This document shows, piece by piece, positions 29,022 to 38,580 of a DNA stretch of 64,000 bases. The translations under genes and the position numbers were made by a program. Below the pieces are notes generated by a model. It was not told the DNA's origin, did not search any database, and saw only the letters and a program-made list of their open reading frames with translations. Position 1 is the stretch's first letter. Each line of letters opens with the position of its first letter. This stretch comes from Candidatus Rifleibacteriota bacterium (GTDB lineage: Bacteria > Muiribacteriota > Ozemobacteria > Ozemobacterales > Ozemobacteraceae): contig CAJOND010000015.1 of assembly GCA_905236675.1 (NCBI GenBank), positions 52,513 to 116,512 of the forward strand. Direction: 5' to 3'.

Positions 29022-29533
29022 AAAAGAAAAACAAAGGTGTGACTCTAATAGAACTTATGATATTCATTGCTATTTTTAGTATTGTATTACGGATGACGGG
29101 TTTTAATAATTATATTTGGAATCAATATAAAATGCAGGAATCTGTAATGTTAGATCAGGCTAAAGTTGTGAAGTTTAGAAAATTATTGAACCTTTATTTG
29201 AAAGACACTAAATCATTTAAACAGGTTAGCAGAAGACAATTAATAGCAGATAACTTTTATCTTAAAGTAACAAAATATAGGAATAAACTGACTTTGAACG
29301 GTAAAATATTCAAATTTGAAAAATTTGAAATAGGGAATTTCAATAAATTAGATGATAAGCTAGCAACAATAAATATTAAAAATGGTAATAACGAATATGA
29401 TTTATATCTTGTTGCTGGGATTAATGAATCAGATAATCAGATTGTTGAAGAACAGTCAAATATACAAATTGAAAATCCTACTAGTCCAAATACATTAGAA
29501 AATTTGAATGATGAGGTAGCAAATGAAAAATAA
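29018..29533 (+). CDS. type II secretion/type IV pilus prepilin-like protein
   Basis: prepilin N-terminus KKKNKGVTLIELMIFIAIFSIV. Confidence 0.82.
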   Translation: MKKKNKGVTLIELMIFIAIFSIVLRMTGFNNYIWNQYKMQESVMLDQAKVVKFRKLLNLYLKDTKSFKQVSRRQLIADNFYLKVTKYRNKLTLNGKIFKFEKFEIGNFNKLDDKLATINIKNGNNEYDLYLVAGINESDNQIVEEQSNIQIENPTSPNTLENLNDEVANEK

Positions 29534-29732
29534 AACATATAGAAGAATTAATAATAAAAAGGGTTATGTTTTGCTACTCATGATGATAGTTTGTCTGGTG
29601 ATTATATTCTGGAGAATGAGTTCGAATTGTAATGAAATGATAAGCTATGTAAGGCTTCAGAAAACAGAAATGAAAAATTCAGGTATTAAACTTGCTCCAG
29701 AAGAAACGGCGTCTTTTGAATTGGGCAATTAA
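29523..29732 (+). CDS. minor pseudopilin-like protein, 69 aa
   Basis: NNKKGYVLLLMMIVCLVIIFW N-terminal helix, operon position. Confidence 0.5.
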   Translation: MKNKTYRRINNKKGYVLLLMMIVCLVIIFWRMSSNCNEMISYVRLQKTEMKNSGIKLAPEETASFELGN

Positions 29733-30415
29733 GGAACAAAAGTTAGTTCAAAAGATAAGGTGTTTGTTTTATATCCATTGATGTTCATATAAAGCATCAT
29801 TTGGTGCACACCTAATGGAGCACTAGCAATATCATTTACTGTAAATGGAATTTGTGCAAAGAATTGCCCGGATGTTTCATTAGTACTAATCCTAACTGGT
29901 ATAGAAATTGGTTCAGAGTATTTTCTATAAAAATCCGCAACAGCTTCAGGATCATTTACTGTTTCGGATGCAGTTGTATTACTGTTACTTATAGTTCTTG
30001 AAACAGAAGCATAATTAAATTTTGTTGCCAATCTTACACTTGCAAAATCAAAAGGAATTGTTTCGTTTGTTAATACTGCTCTGAAAGAATTGTTAGTTAC
30101 CATTTCTGTAGCAGAACCAATGACTCCAATAGGTTCTGTTATCGGTAAATCTATTGTTTTAACGAAACTTAGATAAGCATTTGCTGAATTAACAACTGAA
30201 GGCGAAGTCCAATCACAGGTAAAAGCAAGAATTCCACCAGTACATTTAGCAATATTAGTTGATTGGGTTTGTAAATTTTGAATGGAAGGAGTTATATAAG
30301 AAATGGGGTCTTCTATAGCTCCTGATTTACCGCAGCCAACTGAAATCACAATAAATAATAGAAAAAATATTGTGATTAACGCTTTAAGGTTATTGCTTAA
30401 TTTCGACATTTTCAT
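29729..30415 (-). CDS. lipoprotein
   Basis: N-terminal signal and lipobox IVISVGCGKSG. Confidence 0.65.
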   Translation of the reverse strand: MKMSKLSNNLKALITIFFLLFIVISVGCGKSGAIEDPISYITPSIQNLQTQSTNIAKCTGGILAFTCDWTSPSVVNSANAYLSFVKTIDLPITEPIGVIGSATEMVTNNSFRAVLTNETIPFDFASVRLATKFNYASVSRTISNSNTTASETVNDPEAVADFYRKYSEPISIPVRISTNETSGQFFAQIPFTVNDIASAPLGVHQMMLYMNINGYKTNTLSFELTFVP

Positions 30416-30450
30416 AATATAAATATCGGTAAAAAAAAATATGAATTTAG

Positions 30451-30497
30451 TGCAAACAAAAAAGCCTTCTAAAATTTAGAAGGCTTTTTTGTTTGCA
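30451..30497 (-). terminator. bidirectional intrinsic terminator
   Basis: TGCAAACAAAAAAGCCTTCTAAA-A-TTTAGAAGGCTTTTTTGTTTGCA, 23-bp perfect arms with embedded A/T tracts. Confidence 0.9.
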
Positions 30498-30506
30498 AAT
30501 AATTAT

Positions 30507-31760
30507 TTAGAACGAACCTGGTTCAATAAATCCAGCTTCATTACCATCTTTTGTAACCTTTAATGAGCCGAACTGTATCCCTTTGATTAATTTCTTATCA
30601 CCTTTATAGGTTGATTGAACTATAAATTTTTCATTCTTAAAATCAAAAGCAACAAGTCTTGCAGCAGCTAGAACATCTTGATTTTCATCAAGAAGGGCAG
30701 TAAGAACGCCTTTTTCATTTCCTGCTATAAAGTTTCTGATAAAACCTATATCTTTAGGCCACTTTTTCTTCATTGCATCAGTAATGGGTTTATCGGTAAC
30801 AACAAGAGTTCCTTCAAAACCAGAAAGCTTTTCGGCCCAAAGTGCACCATTTAATTTAATTTTTGTACCAGTTTTTAAGAAACATCTATCAGTAAATACT
30901 TGCTTAAAAGGAATAGCAAATTCTTTTGTTCCCTTAAAATAACGTCGGCTTACTAATTCACGCAAAGCTTTTCTATCCATCTGACTTGTTGGGGAAGCTT
31001 TCTTGGATACTGGTAATCTAACGACTTTGCTAGCTGGCAAATGTTTTACTAAATGTTCTAATTCATTCCCTCTTTGCATGAGAACAACTTTATCGGGGTC
31101 AACCATGTCGAGTTTTGCTTTTTTAACGGCTCTACCGCCATCAAACTGAACCCAGCCTGTTGTATCAATTATAAGTGCATCAGCGTCTTTTTCTGCTTTT
31201 CTGAGCATATGAACCAACCCTGAAGCCGTTGGTAGGAAATGCAGGTTAGAAGAATGTGCACCAATCATATATTGGTGAGTTGGTTCCTGTTCTGCCAAGA
31301 AGACTTCGGGTTTTTTTAGAACAAGCATTCCAAAGAAACCTGGGCAACCTATATCTGATTGACCCGTATCTGTATCTAGAATAGCAGTTTTACCAACTTT
31401 TGAAAGTAATCTATTAGCTAAATATGTGCTGAAAAATGTTTTTCCAGTATCAACTTCACCTAATACCAATACTTTGTAAAGTTTTCCTCTTTTCTTTTCT
31501 TTTGATATAGTGGTTGCTAAAATATCCCATTCTATTGGAATTGTAGATGTTTCTAATTTAGAAATCTGACTATTCTTAGCTTGAACACTTACTTTTGATT
31601 TTTTTACGCCCAAAAGAGGTACTTTCTTTCCGACTGGTACATTGATTATTTCACCAGTTGCAACCGGGGCGGCAATACATTCTAATAAGCCAGAAGTGAC
31701 CTTAACTTTGGCTGGACCGTTTAACAGATAAAAATCGCCTTTATTAATTTCTAGATTCAT
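30507..31760 (-). CDS. Clp1/Grc3-type polynucleotide 5'-hydroxyl kinase-like P-loop protein
   Basis: GEVDTGKTFFSTYLANRLL, DTDTGQSDIGCPGF, IDTTGWV, RRYF, consistent with the Clp1/NOL9/Grc3 family. Confidence 0.72.
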   Translation of the reverse strand: MNLEINKGDFYLLNGPAKVKVTSGLLECIAAPVATGEIINVPVGKKVPLLGVKKSKVSVQAKNSQISKLETSTIPIEWDILATTISKEKKRGKLYKVLVLGEVDTGKTFFSTYLANRLLSKVGKTAILDTDTGQSDIGCPGFFGMLVLKKPEVFLAEQEPTHQYMIGAHSSNLHFLPTASGLVHMLRKAEKDADALIIDTTGWVQFDGGRAVKKAKLDMVDPDKVVLMQRGNELEHLVKHLPASKVVRLPVSKKASPTSQMDRKALRELVSRRYFKGTKEFAIPFKQVFTDRCFLKTGTKIKLNGALWAEKLSGFEGTLVVTDKPITDAMKKKWPKDIGFIRNFIAGNEKGVLTALLDENQDVLAAARLVAFDFKNEKFIVQSTYKGDKKLIKGIQFGSLKVTKDGNEAGFIEPGSF

Positions 31761-32173
31761 TTATTCTGCTCCTTGTCAAATACCAAAGATGGCCATAATT
31801 CTTTAACTACATCATCATTTATCATTTCTACTTTATTAATCTTCTTAACATCCACATCAACAGTCTTAGTTTCGGAAGCAGTCATAACATTTTTCAAAGA
31901 AATCTTTTTGCCTGTTTTTGCAACAACGCCAGAAAACATTCCCTCTTTGGTTGTTATATAAACAGTTTGACCTTTTTTTACGTCTTTGACATCAATGTCT
32001 TTTCTTGCCTGATTAATACACATGTTAACAAGACCAGGATAAACAGGGAGCTGGTCGTATATTTCTACAAGTTTTGCGACCATAGCTTTGAATAGCATTG
32101 GGTCTTTCTGGGTTGCTAAAAGCCCTTTAAGATACCCGATTAAACCGGTAAAATCTGTTTCTTTAAATGACAT
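31757..32173 (-). CDS. hypothetical protein coupled to the Clp1-like kinase
   Basis: 4-nt overlap with kinase ORF; C-terminal beta-rich region. Confidence 0.6.
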   Translation of the reverse strand: MSFKETDFTGLIGYLKGLLATQKDPMLFKAMVAKLVEIYDQLPVYPGLVNMCINQARKDIDVKDVKKGQTVYITTKEGMFSGVVAKTGKKISLKNVMTASETKTVDVDVKKINKVEMINDDVVKELWPSLVFDKEQNK

Positions 32174-32183
32174 TATTCTTTCC

Positions 32184-33608
32184 TTACTTTATATAATCCA
32201 AGCCAAGTTCTTTGGCTCTTTTCTTTTGATTTTCATTAAGGAAATTATTAGAAGCAGCTTTATCTAATATTTCCATTTCATTTAATACTTCGGTAACTCT
32301 TGTTAGAACATTTAGGAACGTGACTTTATCCGTTTTTACAGTACATTCTGCTGCGAAAGGATGTCCGCCACCGCTAATAACTTGTTTGGATTCTGGGTAT
32401 CTGATTCTTAAAGAATCTTGAAGTTCATGGCAAATCATTCCTGAATGAACTTTAGGTCCAGTGGCTCTAACTGATACATGTGTATAACTGTCTGAAACAG
32501 CACTGACCATTATTATTTGAGCTAACTTGTCTTTTCCGGCTGCTTTTAGATCAAAAAGTTTGATAGAACCGATCATTGGAAGCAACGGAACTTTTGGACC
32601 AACAAACAAATAAATGGAAGTATCTTCAAGTTTTAATATTCTAGCTGACGAATCTAATATTGAAGAAGCTTTTTCCCAATCTTCCAAGAAATAATTCCAT
32701 ATTTTTCTTAATAAATTTTGTTCTTTTTCTGGAATTAAAGACAGAAAATCGTTAACACTTCTTACATTCTTGATTTCTACGATTTTGTTTGCAATTTCTT
32801 CTAATGCTTTTGCACATAAATCTGGATGTAAAACATCTTTTAATGCTGGTTCTCTATCGTTATAGAAATAAGAGAATCCACCGCCGCCACAACCGTGTAT
32901 TACTTCGCTAATCAAAGAAATAACACAAGTACCATCTCTTTGAGAAGCATCAAACATAGTTGGGCGTTCTTTTACAAAAGTGAATAAATCTCTAAAGTTA
33001 TTTAAAGCGTATTTCTTGAAGAAAGGTTTTACGAAATCGGCACAAGTGCCTGTAACTGGTTCTATAGCCCAGTCACCTTTCAAACCTATTAAAGCTAACA
33101 AATCATCAAATTCTTCACGAGTTCCTGCTAAAACTGAAATTCCATGAGCAAGAACGGAGCCTGAGCATTGAACATAACTTTTGGCCGCAGGATTAAAGAA
33201 AGTATTCTTTTCTGGGGGGGTGACACCTGGATGATGGTCTATTACATAACAAGGCAGTTTTTCTGAAATAAAATCATCTGCATTTGATGTGCCTTTATCT
33301 AACATAAATACACATTCTGCTTCAGGAAATTCTTTGAGAGCTTTGTCTAGCTGTTCAGGCTGTATTTTAAAGCCTTCTGGCATATAGTGTTTTACTTGCC
33401 AGCCTTTTTTTATAAGCATTCTTTTACAAATCAAGCCACTGGTAATGCCGTCTGGGTCATCGTGACTAAAAATTATGGCTTTTCCTGGCTTATTAATGAC
33501 TTCAAGTATTTTTTGAAGTCCTTCGTTTGTGTCTCTAAGCTTTTCCCATTGTTCTGCGTGTTCTTCAACATTGGTAAAATCAATATCAAAAATCTTTGAT
33601 TCTGTCAT
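32184..33608 (-). CDS. DHH-family phosphoesterase (RecJ/NrnA-like) with DHHA1-like C-terminus
   Basis: SHDDPDGITSG, YVIDHHPGV, ISGGGHPFAA. Confidence 0.88.
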   Translation of the reverse strand: MTESKIFDIDFTNVEEHAEQWEKLRDTNEGLQKILEVINKPGKAIIFSHDDPDGITSGLICKRMLIKKGWQVKHYMPEGFKIQPEQLDKALKEFPEAECVFMLDKGTSNADDFISEKLPCYVIDHHPGVTPPEKNTFFNPAAKSYVQCSGSVLAHGISVLAGTREEFDDLLALIGLKGDWAIEPVTGTCADFVKPFFKKYALNNFRDLFTFVKERPTMFDASQRDGTCVISLISEVIHGCGGGGFSYFYNDREPALKDVLHPDLCAKALEEIANKIVEIKNVRSVNDFLSLIPEKEQNLLRKIWNYFLEDWEKASSILDSSARILKLEDTSIYLFVGPKVPLLPMIGSIKLFDLKAAGKDKLAQIIMVSAVSDSYTHVSVRATGPKVHSGMICHELQDSLRIRYPESKQVISGGGHPFAAECTVKTDKVTFLNVLTRVTEVLNEMEILDKAASNNFLNENQKKRAKELGLDYIK

Positions 33609-33689
33609 CTATGTATTTTTATATCCTTTCCTATACATGAGAATAATATTTGAATAATTCGGTCAATAAAAAAAAGGGAATTTTTTGTT

Positions 33690-33780
33690 TTTATTGTAGT
33701 TGGTTTTGTTGTTTTATTGATATAGTTTACGGAGATTAAGTTAAACAATAACTACACTTACCAAATACAATAACAACTTC
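33690..33780. repeat. imperfect inverted-repeat intergenic element, copy B
   Basis: TTTTTATTGTAGTTGGTTTTGTTGTTTTATTG ... CAATAACTACACTTACCAAATACAATAACAACTT. Confidence 0.65.
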
Positions 33781-33799
33781 TATCTTCACTCTTCAATAA

Positions 33800-34384
33800 T
33801 CAAAACTCTAATTTCTTTTGAAAAGGTATTTCTAAGGACCCTATCTTAATCATGAAAGTTGCAGTACCTTTAGTATTAGTAATTGCTTTAATATCATCAC
33901 CAATTTCTTTTTTTACAGATTTCTGACTTAGAACTGCTTTTATTATTTTCCCTGCGTTCTTTTCTAGAGCTTTTTGGATGGCTCTTTTTATTACTGCTGG
34001 TTCTCCAATATCACAAGTTATTATTGTTTTATTTTCTGTATTTGCTTCTATCGGAACCATAGCAACAGCTTGCATTTTATTGTCTTTCCCATCTTTTGCA
34101 AGAACTTTGTAACCATCAACAGTCATTTCAAATTTCATATCTTTGAAAATAACTTTAAAAGGTAGATTGTTTTTTAAGATTAAATGAATTTTTAATTTTT
34201 CAAAATGTTCTGAATCTAATGCAACTCTATCTTGCTTTAAATCTATTCTTTCAGCTAATTTTGCACTAATGCTGTCGAAATTGATTACTACGTAAGCTAA
34301 ACTCCCTATTATAACCATAATGAGGAGTATAAAGAAAAATATTATTTTTTTTATAAAACTACCCGAATTGTTCTTTTTTTTCAT
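33800..34384 (-). CDS. membrane-anchored hypothetical protein
   Basis: N-terminal TM; beta-rich extracytoplasmic part. Confidence 0.6.
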   Translation of the reverse strand: MKKKNNSGSFIKKIIFFFILLIMVIIGSLAYVVINFDSISAKLAERIDLKQDRVALDSEHFEKLKIHLILKNNLPFKVIFKDMKFEMTVDGYKVLAKDGKDNKMQAVAMVPIEANTENKTIITCDIGEPAVIKRAIQKALEKNAGKIIKAVLSQKSVKKEIGDDIKAITNTKGTATFMIKIGSLEIPFQKKLEF

Positions 34385-34419
34385 AAAAAATATTTATATA
34401 GTTTATTATATCTTTCTGT

Positions 34420-34525
34420 TTGTTGTTATAGTTCTTTATAATGAATAAAGCTTATAAAACCAATTTAATAATGGATAAGCTTCTCAAATTTCTATAACAA
34501 CAATAACTACACTTCAATAAAAACT
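34420..34525. repeat. imperfect inverted-repeat intergenic element, copy C
   Basis: TTGTTGTTATAG ... CTATAACAACAATAACTACAC. Confidence 0.55.
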
Positions 34526-34532
34526 ATTCCCT

Positions 34533-36035
34533 CTAGAAGAAACTTATCACATCTTTAAAGGTTACGTAAATCATTAGAAGAATCAAACAAACCATACCTG
34601 CAAAGTGAATGTTTTCTTCAACTTTTGAATTAACAACAAGTTTTGTATGGAAGATCAGATTAATTACAAAGAATATTGCATCTAGAAGGACAAAAACTAT
34701 TCTTCCGCCGTCTAATACTGGAAGTGGCAATAGATTTAACAAACCAATATTTACAGAAAGTAAAGCAGTTAAATAGAAAAGGTCTGTCCAACCTTTTGAA
34801 GACTGGTCTTTAATCATTTTCATAATCTTAACAGGACCAGCTACATCTGCTTTGGTCTGTCCGGTAATCATCCTAAAAAGACCATCTATAGTCTGAACTA
34901 TAATATTTTTTGCATCATCACAACCACGATAAATAGCTGTTCCTAAAGGTAACTTAGTGTAATCATAATTGTTTGGAGCAAGTCCAATACCTATTTTTGC
35001 AGACCCCATTTCTCCTTCAGGTATTACAATTATTTCGAGCTTTTCTTCATCGTGGGTTTGGTAGGTATTATCGCTATAAGCGTGGTTTTCTCTCATAATT
35101 CCACCAGCAGAAGCGTCTTTATTTATTGGGTGATTGCGAAGTATTCCTAATTTGAGTTCTTTGCCAGGGTTATTGTTTATTAATTTCATTCCCTGACTCC
35201 AGTCAGTTAGTGTTTCACCATTTATTGAATAAACAATATCACCATTACGAACACCTGCTTTATAAGCTATTTTATCTTTTGGGGCTTCCAATACAATGAT
35301 ATTGCTAATAGGACCACCAGCAAAAATATAAATGCAGGACATTAATATCATGGCCCAGACAAGATTCATTGTAGCACCAGCTGCAAGAACAATAACTTTG
35401 GCCCACCAAGGTCTGCTAACATAGCTTTTGGGGTGATCTATAGGAACTTTGGGAAGATCTGGATCGTCATCTTCTTCTTTGGGTTTTGCTTCATCTTTGG
35501 GCTTAACTTCTTCTTTCTTTTCTACAGCTTCTTTTTGTCCTTCTTCTATATTGCCTTGTTCTTCAGAATCAGTTTTTGCGATAGCTTTTTCGGGAACTGA
35601 TAAGTCGGTTTTTTCTTCTTTGTTTTTATATTCTATTTTTTCTATCTTTTCGATTTGGTCATCATCAGTTGTTCCTTTTTCTTCGGAATCTGTTTCATCT
35701 ACTGCTTTCTTTGTTGATGTGGAATCAGCTTCTCCTTCTTTTGTTTCTTCTTTTTCTTTCTTATCTTCTTCTTTTTCTTCTTCGATGTTATCCATACCGG
35801 CAAGTCTTACGAAACCGCCTAATGGCAAAGGTCTTAAAGAATATAGAGTTTCTCCAATTCTTTTTTTCCATATTCTTTCACCGAAGCCAATTGCAAATTC
35901 CAATACCCATATTCCACATAATTTTGCTGTTATGTAGTGTCCAAATTCATGAATCATAGCAATGCTAACAAGAACAAAACATATAGCAAATATTGTTTTA
36001 ACAGCAACCCAAAGAAAAGTTAATACCGCAGACAT
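34533..36035 (-). CDS. rseP: RseP-like M50 site-2 metalloprotease with long acidic/Lys-rich insert
   Basis: HEFGHY zinc motif, PDZ region, LLPLPVLDGG motif. Confidence 0.9.
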   Translation of the reverse strand: MSAVLTFLWVAVKTIFAICFVLVSIAMIHEFGHYITAKLCGIWVLEFAIGFGERIWKKRIGETLYSLRPLPLGGFVRLAGMDNIEEEKEEDKKEKEETKEGEADSTSTKKAVDETDSEEKGTTDDDQIEKIEKIEYKNKEEKTDLSVPEKAIAKTDSEEQGNIEEGQKEAVEKKEEVKPKDEAKPKEEDDDPDLPKVPIDHPKSYVSRPWWAKVIVLAAGATMNLVWAMILMSCIYIFAGGPISNIIVLEAPKDKIAYKAGVRNGDIVYSINGETLTDWSQGMKLINNNPGKELKLGILRNHPINKDASAGGIMRENHAYSDNTYQTHDEEKLEIIVIPEGEMGSAKIGIGLAPNNYDYTKLPLGTAIYRGCDDAKNIIVQTIDGLFRMITGQTKADVAGPVKIMKMIKDQSSKGWTDLFYLTALLSVNIGLLNLLPLPVLDGGRIVFVLLDAIFFVINLIFHTKLVVNSKVEENIHFAGMVCLILLMIYVTFKDVISFF

Positions 36036-36057
36036 TTTAAAAACCTTTCAACGACTA

Positions 36058-36846
36058 TTATAAAGTATATATAAAGTAACATATGGGACCAAGGAATAAG
36101 ACACTATCAATCCTGTCTAATACTCCACCGTGAGCCCCAAGTAGTGAGCTAGAATCTTTTGTATCCGATTCTCTTTTAATAACTGATTCAAATAAATCAG
36201 CAACCTGACCTATTATGGCTATTGCTAAAGCAGCATATATTGTTTGAGGCATGGGTAGATTTGCCCAGCCATAATGAGCTGCACATAAAAGAAATGTCAC
36301 TGAACAGATAAAACCACCTATGGCACCTGATATAGTCTTATTTGGACTTATTTTTGGAGCAAGTTTAGGTCCTCTTATTGACATTCCAAATATATATGCA
36401 CCTATATCTAATGCCCATACTGATGATAAAATCATAAATAATCCCATTCCACCAATGTTTTGTGGTAAAGAAAGCAGATAAAAACAGCCTAAACAGAATG
36501 GAAGATAAAAAATGCTAAAAAGCACATGGCAAAAATATTTTATTCCATCGCCTTTAAGCCCTCTAAAAACTGTATAAAGCATAGCTATGGTTACACAACT
36601 GATTAGTGCAGCAAAGAATATACGTTCACCAAAATAAGATGAAGTTAATAAGATAAGAGTAGAAATCCATTCCAAGATAGGTTTCCGACTGCTTTTATCC
36701 AACATTGAACAAAGTTCATATTGCCCTAAAATAGCAATAATAGCAAAGAAAACTATTTTTATTGGGTTATCGGCCATAACCAGCAGCCAATAAACTGTAG
36801 GAATTCCGATAATAATAACTGGAAGTCTAGCTAATAATTTTTTCAT
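36058..36846 (-). CDS. cdsA: phosphatidate cytidylyltransferase
   Basis: SPNKTISGAIGG and C-terminal KRESDTKDSSSLLGAHGGVLDRIDS. Confidence 0.93.
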   Translation of the reverse strand: MKKLLARLPVIIIGIPTVYWLLVMADNPIKIVFFAIIAILGQYELCSMLDKSSRKPILEWISTLILLTSSYFGERIFFAALISCVTIAMLYTVFRGLKGDGIKYFCHVLFSIFYLPFCLGCFYLLSLPQNIGGMGLFMILSSVWALDIGAYIFGMSIRGPKLAPKISPNKTISGAIGGFICSVTFLLCAAHYGWANLPMPQTIYAALAIAIIGQVADLFESVIKRESDTKDSSSLLGAHGGVLDRIDSVLFLGPICYFIYTL

Positions 36847-37607
36847 TCCTGAACTTGTTCACTTGTCATGCCAAAACGTCTTTCACGTTTCTGGTATGAT
36901 ATAATTGCTTTCAACATTTCTACAGAGTCAAATTCTGGCCATAAAACAGGAGAAAAATATAATTCGGAATAGGCTGCTCTCCATATATGGAAATTACTTG
37001 TTCTCATTTCGCCACTGGTTCTAACCATTAAATCAACATCTGGTAGAATATCAGAACAATATAGATGCTGGCTAATCAATTCTTCAGTAATATCTTCTGG
37101 TTTATAGCCTTCTTGAATAATTTTTTTTGTGGCATCGACTATTTCTGCCCGTCCGCCATAGTTTATACAAACTGTAAGAGTAAGCCCAGTATTCTTTTTT
37201 AAGGAATTTACTATACGGTCTAATTCTTCCATTACTTTTGGTGGCATTGTCTCACGGCGACCGCAAAATTCGAATCTTACGTTTTCTGCATCTAATCCAT
37301 CTCGTTCTTTTATTATATAAGTAGAGAAAAGCCTCATAAGGGCAGAAACTTCCATACTAGGCCTTAACCAGTTCTCTATAGAAAACGCATAAAGGCTAAG
37401 ATGCTTAACTCCAATGTCGTTACAGAATCTGACAATGTTTTTTACTCTTCTAGCACCTTCATGATGCCCCACAATACGGGATTGTCCCATTTTTTTTGCC
37501 CATCGACCGTTCCCATCCATTATTATTGCTATATGGGCTGGAATGTTGTTTTTATCAACCTGGGCCATAAGTTCTTTTTTTAGTTCATCACGATTTTGTT
37601 CTGGCAT
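36843..37607 (-). CDS. uppS: isoprenyl (undecaprenyl) diphosphate synthase
   Basis: IAIIMDGNGRWAKKMGQSRIVGHHEGARRVK, RTSGEMRTSNFHIWRAAYSELYF. Confidence 0.95.
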   Translation of the reverse strand: MPEQNRDELKKELMAQVDKNNIPAHIAIIMDGNGRWAKKMGQSRIVGHHEGARRVKNIVRFCNDIGVKHLSLYAFSIENWLRPSMEVSALMRLFSTYIIKERDGLDAENVRFEFCGRRETMPPKVMEELDRIVNSLKKNTGLTLTVCINYGGRAEIVDATKKIIQEGYKPEDITEELISQHLYCSDILPDVDLMVRTSGEMRTSNFHIWRAAYSELYFSPVLWPEFDSVEMLKAIISYQKRERRFGMTSEQVQE

Positions 37608-37610
37608 TGA

Positions 37611-37808
37611 TTAATTCAGATCCTTATCTTTATCATTATCCTCATTTATTGGAACAATTGCTTCCACTGGGCAAACATCGGCACAGGTTCCGCAACCGAT
37701 ACATTTATTGGTAATAACACATGGAAAACCCATTCTTATAGCTCTGTTCTTGCAAACAGAGCTACAAGTACCACAGGAAACGCATTCTTCTGTGATTCTG
37801 TATTTCAT
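37611..37808 (-). CDS. 2x[4Fe-4S] ferredoxin
   Basis: two CxxCxxCxxxC motifs. Confidence 0.92.
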   Translation of the reverse strand: MKYRITEECVSCGTCSSVCKNRAIRMGFPCVITNKCIGCGTCADVCPVEAIVPINEDNDKDKDLN

Positions 37809-38368
37809 TATTTACCCTTTATTTCATTTTCTTTGGCGGTAAATATAGTATCAATACTTTTTATTTGTTCATCGGTAAGCTTTTGAATCTTATCAAGAGC
37901 TTTTTTGCATTCGTCTTCAGTGATTTCGCTCTTCTTCTGCATAGCTTTAAAAGCATCGTTAGCATCTCTTCTAATATTGCGGAGAGTTACTTTATATTCT
38001 TCAGCTTTTTTCTTAGCACCCTTAACAAGGTCATTACGTCTTTCTTCTGTTAATGGTGGAATTGGCAAACGAATCAGGTTGCCATCATTCTGAGGATTCA
38101 AACCTAAATCAGACTTTAGAATAGCTTTTTCTATTTCAGAAAGAATGCTTTTATCCCAAGGCTGTATAACTAGCTGTTTTGGATCTGGAGCTGATACAGA
38201 AGCAACGTGCTGTAATGGAACTTCTGAACCATACTGATTAACAGTAATACGAGACAAAAGAGATGGGGTAGCTCTAGAAGTTCTCATTGTAGAATAATCT
38301 TTTTTCAAAACTTCGATAGATTGTAACATTTTGGCTTTGCAATCATTAATCATTGAATCAACTGACAT
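37808..38368 (-). CDS. frr: ribosome recycling factor
   Basis: TMRTSRATPSLLSRITVNQYGSEVPLQHVASVSAPDPKQLVIQPWDKS. Confidence 0.96.
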   Translation of the reverse strand: MSVDSMINDCKAKMLQSIEVLKKDYSTMRTSRATPSLLSRITVNQYGSEVPLQHVASVSAPDPKQLVIQPWDKSILSEIEKAILKSDLGLNPQNDGNLIRLPIPPLTEERRNDLVKGAKKKAEEYKVTLRNIRRDANDAFKAMQKKSEITEDECKKALDKIQKLTDEQIKSIDTIFTAKENEIKGK

Positions 38369-38580
38369 ATTTGTTATTTCCCTTTCTTAGTTTACTTTAC
38401 TGAATATAAATTATTTGGTTTTATAGGTAATGGGTAAGATAGGTTTGATTGTTTCACTTATGCTTTATAAGCTAACGTTTTTTCAAATAATTATTGCTTT
38501 TTAAATACTGCTTAAACAATAACATCAAGAGCCGTTAGGCTTAAGACCATCACACCTATCTCAACTCTAAAAACCAGCTA

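Noticed and set aside
35449-35959. Ser/Leu-rich antisense ORFs opposite rseP (162 aa and 96 aa)
   Set aside because: They mirror the E/K-rich low-complexity insert of rseP and have no RBS or domain; compositional artefact.
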